From Bacillus sp. THAF10 (GTDB lineage: Bacteria; Bacillota; Bacilli; Bacillales; Bacillaceae_I), in assembly GCF_009363695.1 (NCBI RefSeq), contig NZ_CP045403.1, positions 1,654,001 through 1,718,000 on the forward strand: a stretch of 64,000 bases of DNA. Reading direction: 5' to 3'. Positions 59,760-64,000 of this stretch are shown here, piece by piece. Below the pieces are notes generated by a model. That model was not told where the DNA came from, ran no database searches, and saw nothing but the letters and a program-made list of their open reading frames with translations. Each line of letters starts with the position of its first letter. The stretch's first letter is position 1. The translations under genes were made by a program, and so were the position numbers.

Positions 59760-60497
59760 ATGACAAGACACAGGAGCAAAACAAATGAATGGAAGTCCGA
59801 AGCGATTAAAAAACGATTTTCCCAACTTCAAGACTCCATCAATATAAAATTTCAAAATGAAAAATTATTATACCAAGCTTTCACCCATTCATCGTATGTG
59901 AATGAGCATCGCAGAAAGCCATATGAAGACAATGAACGTTTAGAATTTCTGGGAGATGCCGTATTGGAATTAACCATTTCTCAATTCTTATACACAAAGT
60001 ATCCAATGATGAGTGAAGGACAATTGACGAAGCTTAGAGCGTCTATTGTTTGTGAACCTTCATTAGTAGCTTTTGCAAACGAGCTTTCGTTTGGTCAATA
60101 CGTTCTTCTTGGTAAAGGAGAGGAAATTACAGGTGGGCGTACCAGACCTGCGCTACTAGCAGACGTCTTTGAAGCCTTCATTGGTGCACTCTATCTTGAC
60201 CAAGGTCTTTCAACGGTTTTTACATTTTTGGAGGGATTTGTGTATCCAAAAATAAATGAGGGTGCTTTTTCTCATGTGATGGATTTTAAAAGTCAATTGC
60301 AAGAGCTCATTCAACGCAATGCACTTGGTACAATAGAGTATGAGGTTCTCGAGGAAAAAGGACCAGCTCATAATCGTGAATTTGTCTCTAGAGTTTCCTT
60401 GAATAAGGAAGAAATGGGAATAGGAATAGGCCGTTCGAAGAAAGAAGCAGAACAACATGCAGCACAAGTAGCGCTTCATAAGCTAAAGAAAAAGTAA
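59760..60497 (+). CDS. rnc: Ribonuclease III
   Basis: 245 residues. RNase III domain with the signature [14 protein letters not shown] (about 55-68; catalytic Glu/Asp) and the second metal site in [17 protein letters not shown], followed by a C-terminal dsRNA-binding domain (about 170-243: [27 protein letters not shown]). Processes rRNA and protects against phage/toxin RNAs by family. ATG 59760 with TTGGAGGCACC; an in-frame ATG 59739 would lack a ribosome binding site. smc follows after 90 bases that hold a strong hairpin. Confidence 0.98.
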   Translation: MTRHRSKTNEWKSEAIKKRFSQLQDSINIKFQNEKLLYQAFTHSSYVNEHRRKPYEDNERLEFLGDAVLELTISQFLYTKYPMMSEGQLTKLRASIVCEPSLVAFANELSFGQYVLLGKGEEITGGRTRPALLADVFEAFIGALYLDQGLSTVFTFLEGFVYPKINEGAFSHVMDFKSQLQELIQRNALGTIEYEVLEEKGPAHNREFVSRVSLNKEEMGIGIGRSKKEAEQHAAQVALHKLKKK

Positions 60498-60501
60498 GAA
60501 T

Positions 60502-60546
60502 AGTAAGCGATTCTGATACATCTTTTTTCAGAATCGCTGTCTTACT
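60502..60546 (+). promoter_or_regulatory. Long hairpin between rnc and smc
   Basis: AGCGATTCTGA (60506-60516) pairs perfectly with TCAGAATCGCT (60528-60538). An outer pair AGTAAG (60502-60507) / CTTACT (60541-60546) can extend the stem if CTGT is bulged. No T tract follows, so it is not a standard terminator. Confidence 0.6.
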
Positions 60547-60587
60547 GTACATAGAAAATTTGGAAAGAATAAATGAGGTGAAATCTA

Positions 60588-63500
60588 ATGTACCTCAAAC
60601 GATTAGAAGTGGTTGGATTTAAGTCGTTTGCTGAAAGAATATCCGTTGATTTTGTACCTGGTGTAACAGCAGTAGTTGGTCCAAACGGAAGCGGAAAAAG
60701 TAACATCATTGATGCAATTAGATGGGTTTTAGGAGAACAATCAGCTAAATCATTACGTGGCTCCAAGATGGAAGACATCATATTTGCAGGAAGCGACAGT
60801 AGAAGAGCGCTTAATATGGCAGAAGTGACCTTGACACTTGATAACAGCAATCGAATTCTTCCGATAGACTACATGGAAGTAAGCGTTACTAGAAGGGCGC
60901 TGAGGTCAGGGGACAGTGAATTTTTAATCAATAAACAATCCTGTCGATTAAAAGACATCGTGGATTTGTTTATGGATTCTGGTCTAGGAAAAGAAGCCTT
61001 CTCCATTATCAGTCAGGGAAAAGTGGAAGAGATCTTAAGCAGTAAAGCGGAAGAAAGAAGAAGTATTTTTGAAGAAGCCGCTGGTGTCCTAAAATATAAA
61101 TCAAGAAAAAAGAAAGCCGAAAGCAAGCTCTCTGATACACAGGAGAATTTGAATAGAGTTTCAGATATTCTATACGAGTTAGAAGGACAAGTGGAGCCGT
61201 TAAAAATGCAGGCCTCTATTGCAAAGGACTATCTGGAGAAAAAAGAAGAACTCGAACAAATTGAAGTCGGTGTCACTGTATTTGAAATCGAAGAGTTACA
61301 TCAAAAATGGGAAAACACAACAACGGAAGTAAAGGCTAGCACAGAGAAGGAACTTTCTCTTTCCACCATGCTTTCAGAAAAGGAAGCGACTCTTGAGAGT
61401 TATAAAGATAAAGTTGCTGCGCTTGATGAATCGATTGATTCCTTGCAGCAAGCATTACTTGTAGCTAGCTCAGAGCTTGAGAAGCTTGAAGGCCGGAAAG
61501 AAGTGTTAAAGGAAAGAAAAAAGAACGCAAGCACTAATAGAGCACAGCTAGAGAAAAACGCTGTGGAATTAGAACAATTTCTTTCTACTCAAAAAGCAAG
61601 GCTTTTATCCGATCAAGAGCATTTGGAAAATTTACGAAAAGAACTCGTGTTGACAGAGCAACAGCTCAAAGAAAAACAAGCATTACATGAACAATTCGAT
61701 GAAGATATTGAAAGCAAAATTGATACTTTAAAAAGTGAGTATATTGAACTTTTAAACAAGCAGGCTACCTTTAGGAATGAACTATCACACATCGAACAGC
61801 TAGAAAAACAAGAAAGCTCGAAGGCTAACAGGCTAGATGAAGGTAATCGAAAGTACGTTGATTTGCGAGAGAATACCCTTTTGAAAAAGAAGAAAATCTC
61901 CGCTGATCTGCTAGAAGTAAAAGATGCTTTAGAGAAAACGGTAGGTACATATAGAAAGGAACTTGCCGAGCTTGAGCAATTCAAGCAATCTTACGAGAAA
62001 AAAGAATCCACTTTGTATCAGGCCTATCAGTATTTGCAACAAACACGTGCAAGGAAAGAAATGCTTGAGACCATGCAGGGTGACTTCACAGGCTTTTTTC
62101 AAGGAGTTAAAGAGGTTCTAAAGGCAAGGGATGAAAATAAGCTCCAAGGTATAAAAGGTGCTGTCGCAGAGCTACTGCAGGTAAAGGAAGAGCATGAGAC
62201 GGCGATTGAAATCGCACTTGGTAGTGCCACACAGCATATTGTGGTCGATAACGAACAAAACGCAAGAACGTCCATCCAATACTTGAAGCAAAATGGCTAT
62301 GGAAGAGCGACATTCTTACCAATTACGGTAATGAAGCCAAGAACGCTATCAGACTATCAATTAAATCAATTAAATGATCATGATTCATTTATTGGTATTG
62401 CTGCAACACTCGTTTCTTTTGATTCTGAGTATAGCAACATCATAAATAACCTCCTTGGCAGTGTCGTCATTGCCAAAGATCTAAGAGGTGCAAATACGCT
62501 TGCAAATCTCCTTGGTCATCGTTATAGAATTGTTACACTGGATGGAGATGTGGTAAATCCAGGCGGATCCATGACAGGTGGGGGGCTCAAGCAGAAATCG
62601 AATTCGCTGTTAAGCAGAGGAAGAGAGCTTGAATCTATTAGCCACAAATTAGAGGAAATGGAAACGAAGACAAATCTTTTAGAAAACCAAGTGAAAACCT
62701 TAAAAGAGAAAATATCCGCAAAGGAAGCTAGCGTACAGGAGCAAAAAATAACGGGAGAAGAACTACGTTATAAAGAGCAACAAATTAATAGTCTTTTAAG
62801 AGAAGTTGAGCTAGAAGAAAAAAATGTCAATGAACACCTAAGTTTATACGACTATGAAAAGCTACAATTAACTTCCTCCTTAAAAGATGCCGAAGAAAAG
62901 AAAGTTAGTTTGGAAAAAAGCTTAAAAGAGATTGGTCTCCAAATCGTAGAGCTGGATAAGAAAATATCTCAGCTAAACACAATAAAACTCGAACAGAACG
63001 CTTCGAAAGTAACCGTTCAAAACGAGTTAACGCAATTGAAAATAGAGTATGCAAGCAAGAAGGAAAAGCTACACAATCAGTCCGAAAAAGTAGCAGGTAT
63101 TCAACTAGATTTAAAACAGTCAACCGAAAAGCTAACAGATATTAAAGAAGACCTTGCGCTGCTTAATAGTGAAATGGATGATAGTTCATCTGGAGAAGAG
63201 AGGCTCGAACAAGCTGCTATACAAAAGCGAGAAGACAAGGATACCACAGTGAAGCTTATCGCTGAACGACGTGCAGAGCGTCTTGCTTTCTATGAAAAAG
63301 TGGAAAGTGAAGAAAGGGAGCTAAAAGAGCTTAAACGTCAATATAAGCAAGTATCAGAGGTGTTAAAGGCCGAAGAAGTCAAACTCAATCGACTGGACGT
63401 GGAGCTTGATAATAGACTCGAGCATTTAAGGGAAGAGTATATGCTATCTTTTGAAGCAGCAAAAGAAGAATATCCCTTAGATTTGGATATAGAAGAAGCT

Positions 63501-64000
63501 AGAAAAAGAGTGAAGCTCATAAAGCTTGCAATCGAAGAGCTTGGAACGGTTAACATTGCTGCGATTGAAGAATATGAACGGGTAAGCGAGAGATATACCT
63601 TCTTAAAAGAGCAGCAGCAAGATCTTCAACAGGCCAAGGACACGTTGTTCCAGGTAATCGGTGAAATGGATGAAGAGATGAAAAAACGCTTCGAGACAAC
63701 CTTCACCAATATCAGGGCTCATTTTCATGACGTGTTTCGTTCTTTATTTGGAGGTGGAAGAGCAGATCTAGTGCTTACAGACCCAAAGGATATGTTAAAT
63801 ACAGGTGTGGATATTGTTGCTCAGCCACCAGGTAAGAAGCTACAAAATCTTGGGCTTTTATCAGGAGGGGAACGTGCATTAACAGCGATTGCGCTTCTCT
63901 TCTCTATCTTAAAGGTGCGCCCTGTACCGTTTTGTATTCTTGATGAAGTAGAAGCGGCATTGGATGAAGCCAATGTACATCGGTTTGCGCAATATCTGAA
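60588..64000 (+). CDS. smc: Chromosome segregation ATPase SMC, 3' end missing
   Basis: 1137 complete residues visible, cut by the window end (family length about 1190). Walker A GPNGSGKS (31-38), N-terminal coiled coil, hinge (about 503-670, ending NPGGSMTGGG), C-terminal coiled coil, ABC signature LSGGE (1091-1095) and Walker B CILDEVEAALDEAN (about 1110-1123). Condenses and segregates the chromosome with ScpA/ScpB. Starts MYLKRLEVVGFKSFA after AATGAGGTG. rnc-smc order matches B. subtilis (ftsY is expected next, outside the window). Confidence 0.97.
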   Translation, partial: MYLKRLEVVGFKSFAERISVDFVPGVTAVVGPNGSGKSNIIDAIRWVLGEQSAKSLRGSKMEDIIFAGSDSRRALNMAEVTLTLDNSNRILPIDYMEVSVTRRALRSGDSEFLINKQSCRLKDIVDLFMDSGLGKEAFSIISQGKVEEILSSKAEERRSIFEEAAGVLKYKSRKKKAESKLSDTQENLNRVSDILYELEGQVEPLKMQASIAKDYLEKKEELEQIEVGVTVFEIEELHQKWENTTTEVKASTEKELSLSTMLSEKEATLESYKDKVAALDESIDSLQQALLVASSELEKLEGRKEVLKERKKNASTNRAQLEKNAVELEQFLSTQKARLLSDQEHLENLRKELVLTEQQLKEKQALHEQFDEDIESKIDTLKSEYIELLNKQATFRNELSHIEQLEKQESSKANRLDEGNRKYVDLRENTLLKKKKISADLLEVKDALEKTVGTYRKELAELEQFKQSYEKKESTLYQAYQYLQQTRARKEMLETMQGDFTGFFQGVKEVLKARDENKLQGIKGAVAELLQVKEEHETAIEIALGSATQHIVVDNEQNARTSIQYLKQNGYGRATFLPITVMKPRTLSDYQLNQLNDHDSFIGIAATLVSFDSEYSNIINNLLGSVVIAKDLRGANTLANLLGHRYRIVTLDGDVVNPGGSMTGGGLKQKSNSLLSRGRELESISHKLEEMETKTNLLENQVKTLKEKISAKEASVQEQKITGEELRYKEQQINSLLREVELEEKNVNEHLSLYDYEKLQLTSSLKDAEEKKVSLEKSLKEIGLQIVELDKKISQLNTIKLEQNASKVTVQNELTQLKIEYASKKEKLHNQSEKVAGIQLDLKQSTEKLTDIKEDLALLNSEMDDSSSGEERLEQAAIQKREDKDTTVKLIAERRAERLAFYEKVESEERELKELKRQYKQVSEVLKAEEVKLNRLDVELDNRLEHLREEYMLSFEAAKEEYPLDLDIEEARKRVKLIKLAIEELGTVNIAAIEEYERVSERYTFLKEQQQDLQQAKDTLFQVIGEMDEEMKKRFETTFTNIRAHFHDVFRSLFGGGRADLVLTDPKDMLNTGVDIVAQPPGKKLQNLGLLSGGERALTAIALLFSILKVRPVPFCILDEVEAALDEANVHRFAQYL

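Noticed and set aside
61613..61984. Ser/Phe-rich minus-strand open frame opposite smc
   Set aside because: Composition is the mirror of the Glu/Lys/Leu-rich SMC coiled coil; typical antisense artefact.

Overview
The window is a stretch of core chromosome from a low-GC, endospore-forming Bacillaceae bacterium, a Bacillus relative but not B. subtilis itself. Evidence for this is the sporulation set (spoIIGA, sigE, sigG, ylmC, spoVM), the Gram-positive division genes (ftsAZ, sepF, divIVA, Sbp), a PyrR-attenuated pyrimidine operon, a T-box in front of ileS, FapR control of lipid synthesis, and gene order that closely follows the divIB-to-smc region of B. subtilis. The protein identifications come from recognising family motifs and remembered homologues; no database search was run.

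Layout. 1-4.9 kb: end of divIB, two DUF881 proteins, sbp, then ftsA-ftsZ behind a good SigH-type promoter. 5.1-7.8 kb: the early sporulation sigma switch spoIIGA-sigE-sigG; the sigG leader can fold its ribosome binding site into a hairpin, but only in read-through mRNA. 7.8-11.9 kb: ylmC, pgeF, ylmE, sepF, ylmG, ylmH, divIVA. 11.9-16.7 kb: T-box-ileS, lspA, rluD-type pseudouridine synthase. 16.7-28.6 kb: the complete pyr operon (pyrR-P-B-C-AA-AB-K-D-F-E) with three PyrR attenuators. 28.9-31.5 kb, minus strand: a lipoprotein related to PrsA/SurA but without a PPIase domain, and rqcH. 31.7-36.6 kb: a Ca2+-type P-ATPase, yloC (YicC family), remA, gmk, rpoZ. 36.7-49.2 kb: coaBC, priA, def, fmt, rsmB, rlmN, prpC, prkC, rsgA, rpe, thiN. 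49.2-49.6 kb: the 26-codon spoVM gene and rpmB (minus strand). 49.95-55.7 kb: yloU, fakA, sdaAB, sdaAA, recG. 55.8-59.4 kb: the fapR-plsX-fabD-fabG-acpP lipid operon under a FapR operator. 59.7 kb to the end: rnc and smc (cut off by the window edge).

How it works together. Division (divIB, ftsA, ftsZ, sepF, divIVA) sits next to the sporulation sigma cascade, and the SigH-type ftsAZ promoter fits the need for extra FtsZ at the start of sporulation. Pyrimidine genes sense UMP/UTP through PyrR; ileS senses uncharged tRNA-Ile; lipid genes sense malonyl-CoA through FapR; sdaAA has a perfect CcpA cre in front of it, suggesting carbon-catabolite control of serine deamination. The translation-related genes (def, fmt, rsmB, rlmN, rsgA, rpmB, rpoZ, gmk) and the ribosome-rescue factors RqcH and YlmH form a growth-linked block around the PrpC/PrkC phosphatase-kinase pair.

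No phage, transposase, CRISPR array, rRNA or tRNA gene was seen. The accessory material is limited to the lipoprotein locus and three diverged copies of an interspersed repeat (behind ftsZ, ileS and acpP). I found no convincing wholly new multi-gene system. The best leads are the sigG leader switch, the PPIase-less foldase-like lipoprotein, the repeat family, the sdaAA cre site and the rnc-smc hairpin.
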